Assembly: GCA_964614655.1 (NCBI GenBank)
Contig: CAZTPF010000007.1
Coordinates: 19,376-83,375 of the forward strand
From: Casp-actino8 sp964614655
Lineage (GTDB): Bacteria > Actinomycetota > Acidimicrobiia > Acidimicrobiales > Ilumatobacteraceae
Direction: 5' to 3'
Length of the DNA: 64,000 nucleotides
How positions within the stretch are numbered: the stretch's first letter is position 1; the number at the start of each line of letters is the position of its first letter. The notes beneath the pieces were generated by a model. That model searched no databases, was not told where the DNA came from, and was given only the letters and a program-made list of their open reading frames with translations. Shown piece after piece: positions 32,298 through 41,198 of this stretch. Made by a program: the position numbers and the translations under genes.

Positions 32298-33608
32298 ATG
32301 CCTGCCAACGACCTCGACCAGATCGTCAATCTCGCCAAGCGACGTGGCTTCGTCTATCCGTCGGCCGAGATCTACGGCGGTTTCCGTTCGAGCTACGACT
32401 ACGGCCCGCTCGGATCGCTGATGTTGCGCAACGTGCGCGAGGCATGGGTTCGCGACATGGTTCAAAAGCGCGACGACGTCGTCTTGATCGACGCCGCGAT
32501 CCTCGGCCCACCGCAGGTGTTCGAGGCCAGTGGTCACCTCGCCAACTTCAGCGATCCACTCGTCGACTGCCGCCAGTGCAAACAGCGTTTTCGAGAGGAT
32601 CATCTGGAGAACAAGGAGGTGTGCCCCGGTTGTGGGGCGTCGGGCACTCTCACCGAGGCCCGAGCCTTCAACCTCATGTTCAAGACCTACGCCGGACCGG
32701 TGGAAGGCGCCGGAGCCGAGGTGTACCTGCGTCCCGAGACGGCCCAGGGAATGTTCGTGAACTTCGCCAACGTGCTGCAGACGAGTCGCAAGAAGCCGCC
32801 CTTCGGTATCGCACAGGTGGGGAAGAGCTTCCGCAACGAGATCACTCCGGGCAACTTCATCTTCCGGACCCGCGAATTCGAGCAGATGGAGCTCGAATTC
32901 TTCGTGCCGCCGAGCGAAGGACCGTCGTGGTACGAGTACTGGTGTCGGACCCGACTTCAGTGGTACGTCGACCTCGGAATCCCGAGCGACATGCTGCGAC
33001 TCCGAGCCCACGACGCCGATGAGCTCAGCCACTATTCGGCGGGTACGGCCGACGTGGAGTTCATGTACCCGTGGGGATGGGGTGAGCTCGAGGGAATCGC
33101 CCAGCGAACCGATTTCGATCTCGGACAGCACGCCAAGCATTCCGGTCAGAAGCTCGACTTCTTCGATCAAGCAACCAACGAGCGATACGTGCCCTACGTG
33201 ATCGAACCGGCGGCCGGCGTCAACCGCGCCATGGCCGCCTTCTTGCTCGCCGCTTACAGCGAGGACGAGATCGACGGCGAGGTGAGGACGGTTCTGCGGC
33301 TGCATCCACGCCTGTCGCCGTACAAGGTTGCTGTTCTCCCCTTGAGCAAGAAGGACACGTTGACTCCGCTCGCGCGCCAGGTCTTCGCGTCCTTGTCCGA
33401 TCGCTACATGGTCGATTACGACGACACGCAGTCGATCGGGCGGCGCTATCGCCGTCAGGACGAGATCGGTACCCCACTCTGTGTCACCGTCGATTTCGAC
33501 AGTCTCGAGGACGGCGCGGTCACGGTCCGCGACCGCGACACGACCGAACAGGAGCGCGTCCCCATTTCCGATCTCGACGTGCACCTTCGGCGTCGACTCG
33601 GGTTCTGA
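32298..33608 (+). CDS. glyS: Glycyl-tRNA synthetase (single-chain, dimeric type)
   Basis: 436 residues, class II aminoacyl-tRNA synthetase of the archaeal/eukaryal-like form. Motif 1 region GFVYPSAEIYGG, a CRQC ... CPGC zinc knuckle, motif 2 FRNEITPGNFIFRTREFEQMELEFF, motif 3 in the GVNRAMAAFLLAAY stretch, and an anticodon-binding domain from about residue 340 (VAVLPLSKKD). ATG 32298 is the leaderless start; the frame is open upstream but overlaps recO. Confidence 0.95.
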   Translation: MPANDLDQIVNLAKRRGFVYPSAEIYGGFRSSYDYGPLGSLMLRNVREAWVRDMVQKRDDVVLIDAAILGPPQVFEASGHLANFSDPLVDCRQCKQRFREDHLENKEVCPGCGASGTLTEARAFNLMFKTYAGPVEGAGAEVYLRPETAQGMFVNFANVLQTSRKKPPFGIAQVGKSFRNEITPGNFIFRTREFEQMELEFFVPPSEGPSWYEYWCRTRLQWYVDLGIPSDMLRLRAHDADELSHYSAGTADVEFMYPWGWGELEGIAQRTDFDLGQHAKHSGQKLDFFDQATNERYVPYVIEPAAGVNRAMAAFLLAAYSEDEIDGEVRTVLRLHPRLSPYKVAVLPLSKKDTLTPLARQVFASLSDRYMVDYDDTQSIGRRYRRQDEIGTPLCVTVDFDSLEDGAVTVRDRDTTEQERVPISDLDVHLRRRLGF

Positions 33609-33642
33609 CGGTCAGGAGTTCGGCCGACCGTGCCGGGCGGTC

Positions 33643-33648
33643 TACCGT
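33643..33648 (+). promoter_or_regulatory. Candidate -10 box TACCGT ahead of the trp cluster
   Basis: About 60 nt before the ATG at 33709, so this transcript would carry a leader. The leader includes a 10-bp palindrome CGAACGTTCG and a GGGAAGGGGAAG ribosome site. Confidence 0.4.
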
Positions 33649-33708
33649 GATGCTGAGTCGACATCGTGTCGATCGAACGTTCGTGGAACGTCGAGGGAAG
33701 GGGAAGTG

Positions 33709-34014
33709 ATGGCACGAATTGCAGTGTGGGCGAAGATTCCGGCGGCCCCCGGAAAGCGTGACGAGCTGGCCAAGGCTCTGGAGACCGCTCTCGAGACCGC
33801 CAAGAGCGAGTCGGGGACGATCTACTACATCCTGCACGCTGACGCGAAGGACGAGAACGCCCTCTTCATGTACGAGATGTACGAGGATCAGAGCGCGCTC
33901 GACGCGCACATGGGTTCCGAGGCCTTCAAGGCACTCGGTCCGAGCATCGGACCGTTCCTCGGTGGTGCCCCCGAACTCAACTTCCTCGCGCCTCTCGGCG
34001 GCAAAGGCGCCTGA
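33709..34014 (+). CDS. ABM-superfamily (antibiotic biosynthesis monooxygenase-like) protein
   Basis: 101 residues with a dimeric alpha/beta barrel pattern: IAVWAKIPAAPGKRDELAKALE, then ESGTIYYILHADAKDENALFMYEMYED, then DAHMGSEAFKAL. The family includes heme- and cofactor-free monooxygenases, but its function here is unknown. It is 3 nt ahead of trpC and preceded by a good ribosome site, so it is probably cotranscribed with the trp genes. Confidence 0.8.
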   Translation: MARIAVWAKIPAAPGKRDELAKALETALETAKSESGTIYYILHADAKDENALFMYEMYEDQSALDAHMGSEAFKALGPSIGPFLGGAPELNFLAPLGGKGA

Positions 34015-34017
34015 TCC

Positions 34018-34809
34018 GTGGGCGGCCGCACCTATCTCGACGGCATCCTCGCGGTGCATCGAGGTCGGGCGGCGGCCGACACGAGGGACGTCGACGAGCT
34101 CATCGTGGCCTGCCGGCCTTTGGACGACTGCCGCGGATTTCGTCGTCGACTCTCCACCGATTCGAAGGACGGGCTGGCGGTCATCAGCGAGATCAAACGC
34201 CGGTCTCCGTCGAAAGGCGATCTGAACGCGTCCCTCGATCCGGTGACGATGGCCCGCAGCTACGAGGCCGGGGGAGCGTCGTGTCTGTCGGTCCTCACCG
34301 ATGTCGAGCACTTCGGCGGCTCACCCGACGATCTGCGTGAGGCGAGGTCGGCGGTGTCGCTCCCGGTCCTCCGCAAGGATTTCACCGTCGACGCCCGTGA
34401 CGTCGTGGACGCCCGTCTGATGGGTGCCGATTGCGTCCTGTTGATCGCCGCCGCACTCGAACCCGCCGAACTCCACGAGTTCCATCGTCTGGCCGAAGCG
34501 ATCGGTCTCGACGTTCTCGTCGAGATTCACGACGAGAACGAACTCGAGGTCGCTCTCGGAACCGGGGCATCGCTCATCGGTGTGAATCAGCGTGATCTCG
34601 TGACCTTCGACGTCGACCACGAGCGAGCCGTGAGAATGGCGAGGTCGATCCCCGATCACGTGGTGAAGGTCGCCGAAAGCGGCGTGCGCGGCGTCGACGA
34701 TGCTCGTGCCCTTCGCGATGCGGGATATGACGCCGTGCTCGTCGGCGAGAGTCTGGTCACGTCGGGCGATCCGAGCCGAGCCGTCCGCCTCTTGCGCGCC
34801 GTGCGCTGA
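34018..34809 (+). CDS. trpC: Indole-3-glycerol phosphate synthase
   Basis: 263 residues, TIM barrel. SEIKRRSPSKGDL carries the substrate-binding and catalytic Lys. VLRKDFTVDARDVVDARLMGADCVLLIAA, GVNQRDLVTFDVD and AESGVRGVDDARAL are the expected active-site segments. GTG start 3 nt after the monooxygenase-like gene. Fourth reaction block of tryptophan synthesis, with trpF, trpB and trpA following. Confidence 0.95.
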   Translation: MGGRTYLDGILAVHRGRAAADTRDVDELIVACRPLDDCRGFRRRLSTDSKDGLAVISEIKRRSPSKGDLNASLDPVTMARSYEAGGASCLSVLTDVEHFGGSPDDLREARSAVSLPVLRKDFTVDARDVVDARLMGADCVLLIAAALEPAELHEFHRLAEAIGLDVLVEIHDENELEVALGTGASLIGVNQRDLVTFDVDHERAVRMARSIPDHVVKVAESGVRGVDDARALRDAGYDAVLVGESLVTSGDPSRAVRLLRAVR

Positions 34810-34851
34810 CACCGGAGGGCCAATTCGAAGACGCTCGCCGGACCGTTTGGG

Positions 34852-34857
34852 TACCGT
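34852..34857 (+). promoter_or_regulatory. -10 box TACCGT for trpF
   Basis: Six nt ahead of GTG 34864, so trpF-B-A may also be transcribed independently of trpC. Confidence 0.5.
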
Positions 34858-34863
34858 GTCTCC

Positions 34864-35517
34864 GTGTTCGTCAAGATCTGCGGCATCACGTCGGAGGAAG
34901 ACGCTCTGCTCGCTGTGGCCATGGGCGCCGATGCCGTCGGATTCGTGTTCGCCCCGTCGCCCCGACAGGTCTCGGCCCAGACCGTGTACGACATCACTCG
35001 TCGCCTTCCCCCCGAGATCCTGACCGTCGGCGTGTTCCGAGACGAGTTGCCGGACCGCGTGTTCGAGGTGGCATCTCGTTCGGGAGTGAAAGCGGTCCAA
35101 CTCCACGGACGTGAGACGGCTCGTCACGTCGCCCAACTGAGTGAGAACGTCCGTTGGATCATCAAAGCGGTGTCGGCCGGCTCGCCCGAAGCGGCTCGAG
35201 CCGACGAATACGGAACCGACTTGATCCTCGTCGATGCTCCGGAGCCCGGATCGGGAAAGGTCTTCGACTGGTCGCTCGTGGATGCGATTCCCGGTGGCCT
35301 GCGGCTGATCCTCGCCGGAGGCCTGACCCCCGACAACGTGGCGGACGCCATCGACGCCGTCGGTCCGTGGGGTGTCGACGTCAGTTCGGGGGTCGAGAGC
35401 TCGCCGGGACGCAAGGACCCGGTCAAGGTCCGCCAGTTCATCGCCCGGGCTCGATCCGCTGCACCCGAGGAGTACTCGACGACCGACGATCCTCCGTACG
35501 ACTGGTTGGACGAGTAA
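34864..35517 (+). CDS. trpF: Phosphoribosylanthranilate isomerase
   Basis: 217 residues. The catalytic Cys in FVKICGITSEEDA at the N-terminus, GFVFAPSPRQVS, VQLHGRE, the catalytic Asp region ILVDAPEPGSGKVFDW, and LAGGLTPDNV with GVDVSSGVESSPGRKD at the phosphate site. A hydrophilic C-terminal tail of about 20 residues ends in PPYDWLDE. Confidence 0.94.
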   Translation: MFVKICGITSEEDALLAVAMGADAVGFVFAPSPRQVSAQTVYDITRRLPPEILTVGVFRDELPDRVFEVASRSGVKAVQLHGRETARHVAQLSENVRWIIKAVSAGSPEAARADEYGTDLILVDAPEPGSGKVFDWSLVDAIPGGLRLILAGGLTPDNVADAIDAVGPWGVDVSSGVESSPGRKDPVKVRQFIARARSAAPEEYSTTDDPPYDWLDE

Positions 35518-35600
35518 CTGAGTTCACGTCTGTTGCCGGCAATCGACTGAGGGACGGGGCGCCCCGGGTGCGATCATGTCGGGTAGGACGAAGGAGAATC

Positions 35601-36776
35601 ATGGCTACCTCGGCGAAATCGATCATGGGCGAACCCACTGATGCCGGTCGTTTCGGCGATTTCGGTGGTCGGTTCGTCCCGGAGACCCTCGTGCCGGCGT
35701 GCCAGGAGCTCGAATCCTCTTTCCGTGAGGCGTGGGCCGATCCGATCTTTCGTGGTGACCTAGATGCCGTCCTTCGGGAGTACGCCGGCCGGCCGTCGAT
35801 CCTGACCGAGTGTCGGCAACTCGGCGCGCAGCTCGGGATACGGCTCGTTCTGAAGCGCGAAGACTTGAACCACACCGGCTCGCACAAGATCAACAACGTT
35901 CTCGGTCAGGCCTTGCTCGCCAAGCGCATGGGCAAGAAGCGACTGGTCGCCGAGACCGGCGCCGGTCAACACGGGGTGGCGTCGGCGACGGCCGCTGCCC
36001 TTCTCGGTCTCGAATGCAAGGTCTACATGGGCGCGGTCGACGTCGAACGTCAGGCCCTGAACGTGTTCCGGATGAAACTGCTCGGCGCGGAGGTCGAAGC
36101 CGTGCACAGCGGAAGTCGAACTCTGAAGGACGCCGTGAACGAAGCCATGCGCGACTGGGTTGCCACTGTCGAGTCGACTCACTACTGCCTCGGATCCGTC
36201 ATGGGTCCGCATCCCTACCCGTGGATGGTGCGCGAGTTTCATCGAGTGATCGGCAACGAGGCTCGAGAGCAGTGTCGTGACACCTATGGCGCCGACCCCG
36301 ACGTGGTCGTCGCGTGTGTCGGAGGCGGTTCGAACGCCATCGGTATCTTCTCGGGCTTCGTCGACACCGCCGCCCGTCTCGTGGGTGTCGAACCGGCCGG
36401 AGGCGCAGCGGTCGGGCGCGGTCAGCCAGGTGTCGTGCACGGTATGCGGAGCTATCTCATGCAGGACGAGTACGGACAGGTGCAGGAGGCTCATTCGATC
36501 TCGGCCGGGCTCGACTATCCGGGAGTCGGACCCGAGCATTCGTACCTGGCGTCGATCGGACGCGCCGAATACCCAACGGTGACCGATGCCGAGGTGATCG
36601 AAGCCTTCCAGCTGCTGGCTCGTACGGAGGGGATCATTCCGGCTCTCGAATGCGCTCATGCTCTGGCCTGGATCGCTCGTGAAGCTCCGAACATGCAGGG
36701 ACAGACGGTCCTCATGAATCTCTCCGGGCGAGGCGACAAGGACGTCGGTCAGATGATGGAAGTGCTGGGATCGTGA
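35601..36776 (+). CDS. trpB: Tryptophan synthase beta chain
   Basis: 391 residues from ATG 35601, with an AAGGAG ribosome site 5 nt ahead. FGDFGGRFVPETL at the N-terminus, the PLP-binding Lys96 in HTGSHKINN, AETGAGQHGVA, the PLP phosphate loop VGGGSNAIG, and the C-terminal LSGRGDKD. Standard TrpB1 length. GTGA overlap with trpA. Confidence 0.96.
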   Translation: MATSAKSIMGEPTDAGRFGDFGGRFVPETLVPACQELESSFREAWADPIFRGDLDAVLREYAGRPSILTECRQLGAQLGIRLVLKREDLNHTGSHKINNVLGQALLAKRMGKKRLVAETGAGQHGVASATAAALLGLECKVYMGAVDVERQALNVFRMKLLGAEVEAVHSGSRTLKDAVNEAMRDWVATVESTHYCLGSVMGPHPYPWMVREFHRVIGNEAREQCRDTYGADPDVVVACVGGGSNAIGIFSGFVDTAARLVGVEPAGGAAVGRGQPGVVHGMRSYLMQDEYGQVQEAHSISAGLDYPGVGPEHSYLASIGRAEYPTVTDAEVIEAFQLLARTEGIIPALECAHALAWIAREAPNMQGQTVLMNLSGRGDKDVGQMMEVLGS

Positions 36777-37567
36777 CGAGCCTCGACCTCGAAGGTCGTC
36801 TGCGTCGTCACCGAGACTCGGGTCGCAAACTTCTCGTTCCTTACATCACCGGTGGTCTCACCGGCTGGGTCGACGCGGTCCGTGCCGCCGCTGCTTCGGG
36901 CGCCGACGCCATCGAGATCGGCATCCCGTTCTCCGATCCGGTCATGGACGGGCCGGTGATCCAGCAGGCGAGCCAAGCGGCTCTCGGTGCGGGTGCGACA
37001 CCGGTGTCGATCCTGCAAGAAGTTCGTAGCGTCGACGTGGACGTGCCGCTGGTCGTGATGTGCTACTACAACACAGTGCACCATGCCGGGCACGAGCGGT
37101 TCGCGGCTCAGTTGAGCGAGGCCGGAATTTCCGGTGCCATCGTTCCCGATCTACCTCTCGAGGAGTCGGACCCCTGGTGTCGAGCGGCCGACGAGGCGTC
37201 GATCGCCACCGTGATGTTGGCGGCGCCGACCGCTCCCGACGATCGCTTGCCCCGCGTGTGTGCTCGAGCGCGCGGCTTCGTGTACTCGGTCGGACTGCTC
37301 GGAGTCACTGGCGAGCGGGATGCTCTGGCCAGCACGGCGACCGAGTTGGCCGGACGACTGAAGGCCGTGACCGATCGCCCCGTGGTGGTCGGAGTGGGGG
37401 TGTCCAACGCCGCTCAGGCCGTCGAAGCCTGCCGAGTGGCCGACGGAGTGGTCCAGGGGGCGTCGGTCGTGCGTCGGCTGATGGACGGCGGACCGGATGC
37501 GGTCGCCGACTACGTGGCCGAGGTCCGCCAGGCGCTCGACGAAAATTTCGTGACATCAATTTCTTGA
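36773..37567 (+). CDS. trpA: Tryptophan synthase alpha chain
   Basis: 264 residues. LVPYITGGLTG, the catalytic Glu in DAIEIGIPFSDPVMDGPVIQQAS, the catalytic Asp in GAIVPDLPLEES, and FVYSVGLLGVTGERD. Its start overlaps the trpB stop by 4 nt, which matches the physical complex of the two chains. Confidence 0.95.
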   Translation: MTSLDLEGRLRRHRDSGRKLLVPYITGGLTGWVDAVRAAAASGADAIEIGIPFSDPVMDGPVIQQASQAALGAGATPVSILQEVRSVDVDVPLVVMCYYNTVHHAGHERFAAQLSEAGISGAIVPDLPLEESDPWCRAADEASIATVMLAAPTAPDDRLPRVCARARGFVYSVGLLGVTGERDALASTATELAGRLKAVTDRPVVVGVGVSNAAQAVEACRVADGVVQGASVVRRLMDGGPDAVADYVAEVRQALDENFVTSIS

Positions 37568-37648
37568 CACGAATGGACGACTGAGTGCTGGTCGGGGGAG
37601 GGTGACGTCGCCCGAATGGGCATCCCCCCACAGGAAGGAAGACCCCTC

Positions 37649-38179
37649 ATGAAGAAAGTGTCCGTGACAATCGTCGCTGGCTTGTTGGCCGTCTTGGCCG
37701 CTTGCGGTGACGACGAATCCACCGCGACGACCACCGCAGCCGCCACCGTTGAAGCCGGAGACATCGTCGCCGTGGCCAGCGGTGCCGGATCGTTCTCGAC
37801 TCTCGTCGCCGCCGTTCAAGCGGCCGATCTGGTCGGAACTCTCCAGAGTGACGGCCCGTTCACGGTGTTCGCGCCGACCGACGACGCGTTCGCTGCTCTG
37901 CCGGCCGGTGTTCTCGACGCCTTGCTTCTGCCCGAGAACAAGGACGTCCTGGTGAAGATCCTCACGTACCACGTGGTCGCCGGCAAGGTGATGGCTGCCG
38001 ACGTGACCGCTGGTGACGTGGCGACGGTCGAAGGACAGACGATCGCCCTCGGAACCGACGGCGGTGTGACGGTCAACGGTGCCAACGTGGTCACCGCCGA
38101 CGTCGAAGCGTCGAATGGCGTGATCCACGTGATCGACGCCGTGATCCTTCCCCCGGACGTCGATCCCTCGGCCCTCTGA
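37649..38179 (+). CDS. Fasciclin-domain lipoprotein
   Basis: 176 residues. Signal peptide with lipobox LAVLAAC (Cys20), a Thr/Ala-rich linker, and one FAS1 domain: FSTLVAAVQAADLV, GPFTVFAPTDDAFAALP, LTYHVVAGKVMA, and NGVIHVIDAVILPP. It is anchored outside the membrane and probably adhesive or matrix-interacting. Start ATG 37649 with AGGAAGGA ahead; an in-frame start at 37616 would place 11 polar residues before the signal peptide. Confidence 0.92.
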   Translation: MKKVSVTIVAGLLAVLAACGDDESTATTTAAATVEAGDIVAVASGAGSFSTLVAAVQAADLVGTLQSDGPFTVFAPTDDAFAALPAGVLDALLLPENKDVLVKILTYHVVAGKVMAADVTAGDVATVEGQTIALGTDGGVTVNGANVVTADVEASNGVIHVIDAVILPPDVDPSAL

Positions 38180-38218
38180 CAACCCGAATGGTGACGGGGC
38201 TCTGCGACACTGGTCGGC

Positions 38219-38527
38219 GTGAGCGACTGCGAATTGTGTCAGGCGTCCCGTTTCACCGAATGGTTCCACGAGGACGATGAATGTTGGATCGCCGAGTGCG
38301 AATCGTGTCTGGTGCCGATGGTCGTGTGGAAGACACACGGCCATCGGCCCGATGACGACACGAGAAACCGCCTACAGGCGACGTTGATCGATGTCGTGGC
38401 AAGGTACTTCGTCGACGAGATCTACGTCGACGACGTGATGCGAGCGATTCCCGATCACTACCACGCCCACGCGCGTGGACGAGGCAAGTGGGGCCGGCAG
38501 CCGCTCGAACGTCGGCCGGGTGTCTGA
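38219..38527 (+). CDS. Conserved hypothetical protein with two CxxC pairs
   Basis: 102 residues. CELCQAS at the N-terminus and CWIAECESCLVPMVVWKTHG form a likely zinc-binding motif. The C-terminus has a helix and HYHAHARGRGKWGRQ. I recognise it as a conserved actinobacterial protein, but no function is known to me. GTG start. Confidence 0.75.
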   Translation: MSDCELCQASRFTEWFHEDDECWIAECESCLVPMVVWKTHGHRPDDDTRNRLQATLIDVVARYFVDEIYVDDVMRAIPDHYHAHARGRGKWGRQPLERRPGV

Positions 38528-38736
38528 AGAATTCGGGTCAGCAGGGTCGGCGGATCGGGCGTCCGTACATGTTGCCTCTTTCGGTCGTGTCCGCAGTGGA
38601 CGTGCTCACGTCGTCTACGTAAGCCCACTCTCCGCGTCGATCCAATGGGCCGTTCGTCCCAGATTTCATGGTTTCACCACGCTGAGTGGCCAACGGGACG
38701 CCGATCGTCGATCTGGGTCGGGCTCGGCTCGACAAC

Positions 38737-38742
38737 TACGGT
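38737..38742 (+). promoter_or_regulatory. -10 box TACGGT for bcp
   Basis: Seven nt ahead of the ATG at 38750. The 222-bp gap before bcp shows no other feature. Confidence 0.5.
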
Positions 38743-38749
38743 GACGGGT

Positions 38750-39217
38750 ATGGCGTCCACCGGATCTTTGGCAGCGGGCCGGAAGGCCCCGGCTTTCACC
38801 CTCGTCGACCAGGACGGAAACAAGGTGCGGCTCTCGTCGTTCGCCGGTCGTCGCGTCCTGGTCTACTTCTACCCGAAGGCCGACACCCCCGGGTGCACCC
38901 AGCAGTCGTGCTTGCTTCGGGACGTCGTGCCCAAGATCGGCGACACCGCTGTCGTCGGAATCAGCCCGGACGCTCCGGCCAAGCAGAAGAAGTTCGCCGA
39001 AAAATACGATCTGCCGTTTCCGCTTCTCGCCGACGTCGAGCACGTGGTCGCCCAGAAGTACGGAGTGTGGAAACAGAAGTCGATGTACGGCCGCACGTAC
39101 ATGGGTGTCGAACGTTCGGCCTTCCTCATCGGAGCGGACGGCAAGATCGAAGAGGCTTGGTACAAGGTGTCGCCCAAGGACACACCGGTCAACCTCTTGA
39201 AGGCCCTCGGACGATGA
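38750..39217 (+). CDS. bcp: Thioredoxin-dependent peroxiredoxin (Bcp/PrxQ)
   Basis: 155 residues. Peroxidatic Cys49 in PKADTPGCTQQSC, with Cys54 as the resolving residue spacing of the PrxQ subfamily. VGISPDAPAKQKKFAEKYDLPFPLLAD and GVERSAFLIGADGKI complete the fold. It reduces peroxides in the cytoplasm. The stop overlaps the fabZ start by 4 nt, an unusual partner. Confidence 0.94.
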   Translation: MASTGSLAAGRKAPAFTLVDQDGNKVRLSSFAGRRVLVYFYPKADTPGCTQQSCLLRDVVPKIGDTAVVGISPDAPAKQKKFAEKYDLPFPLLADVEHVVAQKYGVWKQKSMYGRTYMGVERSAFLIGADGKIEEAWYKVSPKDTPVNLLKALGR

Positions 39218-39642
39218 CGACACTTCCCTTGCCGATCGACGTGCTGCCGCATCGGCCGCCGTTTCTCTTCGTCGATCGCGTGATCGAACTCGAACCGGGT
39301 CGATCGGCGACTGGAGAGTGGGCGCTCACGGGTGACGAGTGGTTCTTCAAGGGACACTTCCCGGGCCGTCCCACATTGCCCGGAGTTCTGATGTGCGAGG
39401 CCATCGCCCAGTTGGGCGCGATCGCGGTGCTCACGGTGGATGATCATCGCTCTCGCCTTCCCCTCTTCGGAGGCCTCGATTCGGCTCGCTTCCGCCGCCA
39501 GGTCGGACCGGGCGACGTGTTGCGCCTCGACGTCGAGCTCGGACGCATGTCGTCACGGGCGGGGAAAGGATCGGGGCGCGCTCTCCTCGGCGATCAGGTG
39601 GCCTGCGAATGCGACCTCATGTTCGTGCTCGTCGACCCGTGA
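39214..39642 (+). CDS. fabZ: 3-Hydroxyacyl-ACP dehydratase FabZ-like
   Basis: 142 residues, hotdog fold. LPHRPPFLFVDRVIELEPG and the catalytic His48 in FFKGHFPGRPTLPGVLMCEAIAQ with Glu62. It completes the elongation cycle of the FAS II genes that lie convergently next to it. ATG start inside the bcp stop. Confidence 0.92.
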   Translation: MTTLPLPIDVLPHRPPFLFVDRVIELEPGRSATGEWALTGDEWFFKGHFPGRPTLPGVLMCEAIAQLGAIAVLTVDDHRSRLPLFGGLDSARFRRQVGPGDVLRLDVELGRMSSRAGKGSGRALLGDQVACECDLMFVLVDP

Positions 39643-39682
39643 CGAGCCGTCGATTCCGGCATCGTCGCCGAGTGTGATCGGT

Positions 39683-40861
39683 TCAGCGCGGCGGGGTGAG
39701 AATCAGCGAACCGTTGTGTCCGCCGAAACCGAAATTGTTCGAGATGGTCGGTCCGGGCGTCCACGGTCGTGGAGAGCCCGTCACGAGATCGATCGTCATG
39801 TCGTCGTCGAGTGTCGTCGTGTTGGCCGTCGGTGGGATGAGCGCATTCTGGAACGCGAGAACGACCGAGGCGGCTTCCAGAGCACCGGCTGCGCCGAGCG
39901 CGTGCCCGGTCACACCCTTGATGCTCGTCACCGGGACTCGACCGATGCCGAAGACTTCACTCACTGCTGCCGCTTCGGCGGCGTCGTTCAACGGAGTGGA
40001 GGTCCCGTGGGCATTCACGTGCACGATGTCACCAGCAGTGAGGCCGGCGTCGTCGAGAGCCAGTCGCATGCAGGCGATCGCTCCACGGCCTCCGGGTGAC
40101 GGTGCAGTGATGTGATGCGCATCGGCGTTGCTCGCCGAGCCCAGGATCTCGGCGAGAACCGTCGCCCCGCGACCGACCGCGTGTTCCCATTCCTCGAGGA
40201 CGAAGATCGCCGCCCCCTCACCCATGACGAACCCGTCACGCCCGGCGTCGAAGGGACGGCTGATCCCGGACGACGAAAGAGCAGTCATGTTGCCGAATCC
40301 GGCCAAGGAGACTGCAGTCGCAGCCGCTTCGCTTCCACCGCTGATCATGGCGTCGCATCGTCCGGAGGCGATCAGACGTGCCGCGTAGCCGAGAGCGTGT
40401 GTCGATGCCGCGCAGGCGGTGCAGATCGTCTCGTTCGGACCTTGGAGACCGTGGCGCATCGAGATGGCGGCGCCGGTGGCGTTGGCCATCATCATGGGAA
40501 CGAGGAACGGCGACACTCGACGATCGCCTTTGGCGAGGCGCACCTCGACCTGTTCTTCGAGTGTGGTCAAACCGCCGATTCCGGTTCCGACCACGACTCC
40601 GAACCGCGCCGGATCGACACCGACGTCACCTGCTTGGGCGAAGGCTTCCGATGCCGCGGCCAGGCCGAACTGCTCGACGCGGTCGGCGCGTCGAGCATCC
40701 TTGGGGGAGTCGAAGAAGGGCGAGGGGTCCCAGTCGTCGATCCGAACCGCCCGCCCTCCGGTGGCACCAGGGCCGAGAAGACCCGACCAGAAGGCGTCGC
40801 GCCCGACACCACACGTGGCGACGACCCCAAGGCCGGTGATCGCGACTCGCCGGCCTGTCAT
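39683..40861 (-). CDS. fabF: Beta-ketoacyl-ACP synthase II
   Basis: 392 residues, thiolase fold with the Cys-His-His triad: Cys in TICTACAASTHALG, His in NAHGTSTPLND, and His in SIKGVTGHALGAAG. The end NNFGFGGHNGSLIL is typical. Condensing enzyme for chain elongation. Last gene of the fab operon; its start overlaps the acpP stop by one base. Confidence 0.95.
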   Translation of the reverse strand: MTGRRVAITGLGVVATCGVGRDAFWSGLLGPGATGGRAVRIDDWDPSPFFDSPKDARRADRVEQFGLAAASEAFAQAGDVGVDPARFGVVVGTGIGGLTTLEEQVEVRLAKGDRRVSPFLVPMMMANATGAAISMRHGLQGPNETICTACAASTHALGYAARLIASGRCDAMISGGSEAAATAVSLAGFGNMTALSSSGISRPFDAGRDGFVMGEGAAIFVLEEWEHAVGRGATVLAEILGSASNADAHHITAPSPGGRGAIACMRLALDDAGLTAGDIVHVNAHGTSTPLNDAAEAAAVSEVFGIGRVPVTSIKGVTGHALGAAGALEAASVVLAFQNALIPPTANTTTLDDDMTIDLVTGSPRPWTPGPTISNNFGFGGHNGSLILTPPR

Positions 40862-41097
40862 CAGAGTTTGCCGACGATGAGATCGTAGGCCTGACCGACG
40901 GTCTTCACTCCTTCGATCTCCTCTTCGGGAACTTCGATCCCGAACTCCTCTTCGAGAGCCATGACGAGCTCGACCAAGTCGAGGCTGTCGGCTTCGAGGT
41001 CGTCACCGAAACTGGCCTCGGGGACGACCTTGTCGGCATCGACACTCAACACGTCGACGGCGCACTTGCGGAAGCGTGCGAAGAGTTCCTGATCCAT
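40861..41097 (-). CDS. acpP: Acyl carrier protein
   Basis: 78 residues. The phosphopantetheine site Ser38 lies in DDLEADSLDLVELVMALEEE, followed by FGIEVPEEEIEGVKTVGQAYD. It is preceded by a strong GGGAGGAACA ribosome site. It appears to have its own leader and promoter in the 101-bp gap after fabG, in keeping with a need for high expression. Confidence 0.96.
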   Translation of the reverse strand: MDQELFARFRKCAVDVLSVDADKVVPEASFGDDLEADSLDLVELVMALEEEFGIEVPEEEIEGVKTVGQAYDLIVGKL

Positions 41098-41113
41098 TGT
41101 TCCTCCCGTGTCG

Positions 41114-41132
41114 AGAGCCGCGGATCGGCTCT
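41114..41132 (-). promoter_or_regulatory. acpP leader hairpin
   Basis: Seven-bp stem AGAGCCG / CGGCTCT with a CGGAT loop in the predicted acpP 5' leader. A TACAGT box lies upstream on the minus strand at 41159-41164. Confidence 0.45.
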
Positions 41133-41198
41133 GTCGAACGACGTTGCTGACCCGATCCACTGTAAACGCTCGGGACGATCCAGAGCCGAATACCCGAG

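Noticed and set aside
32019..33584. 521-codon frame antisense to glyS
   Set aside because: It is a shadow of the glycyl-tRNA synthetase gene with no start signal.
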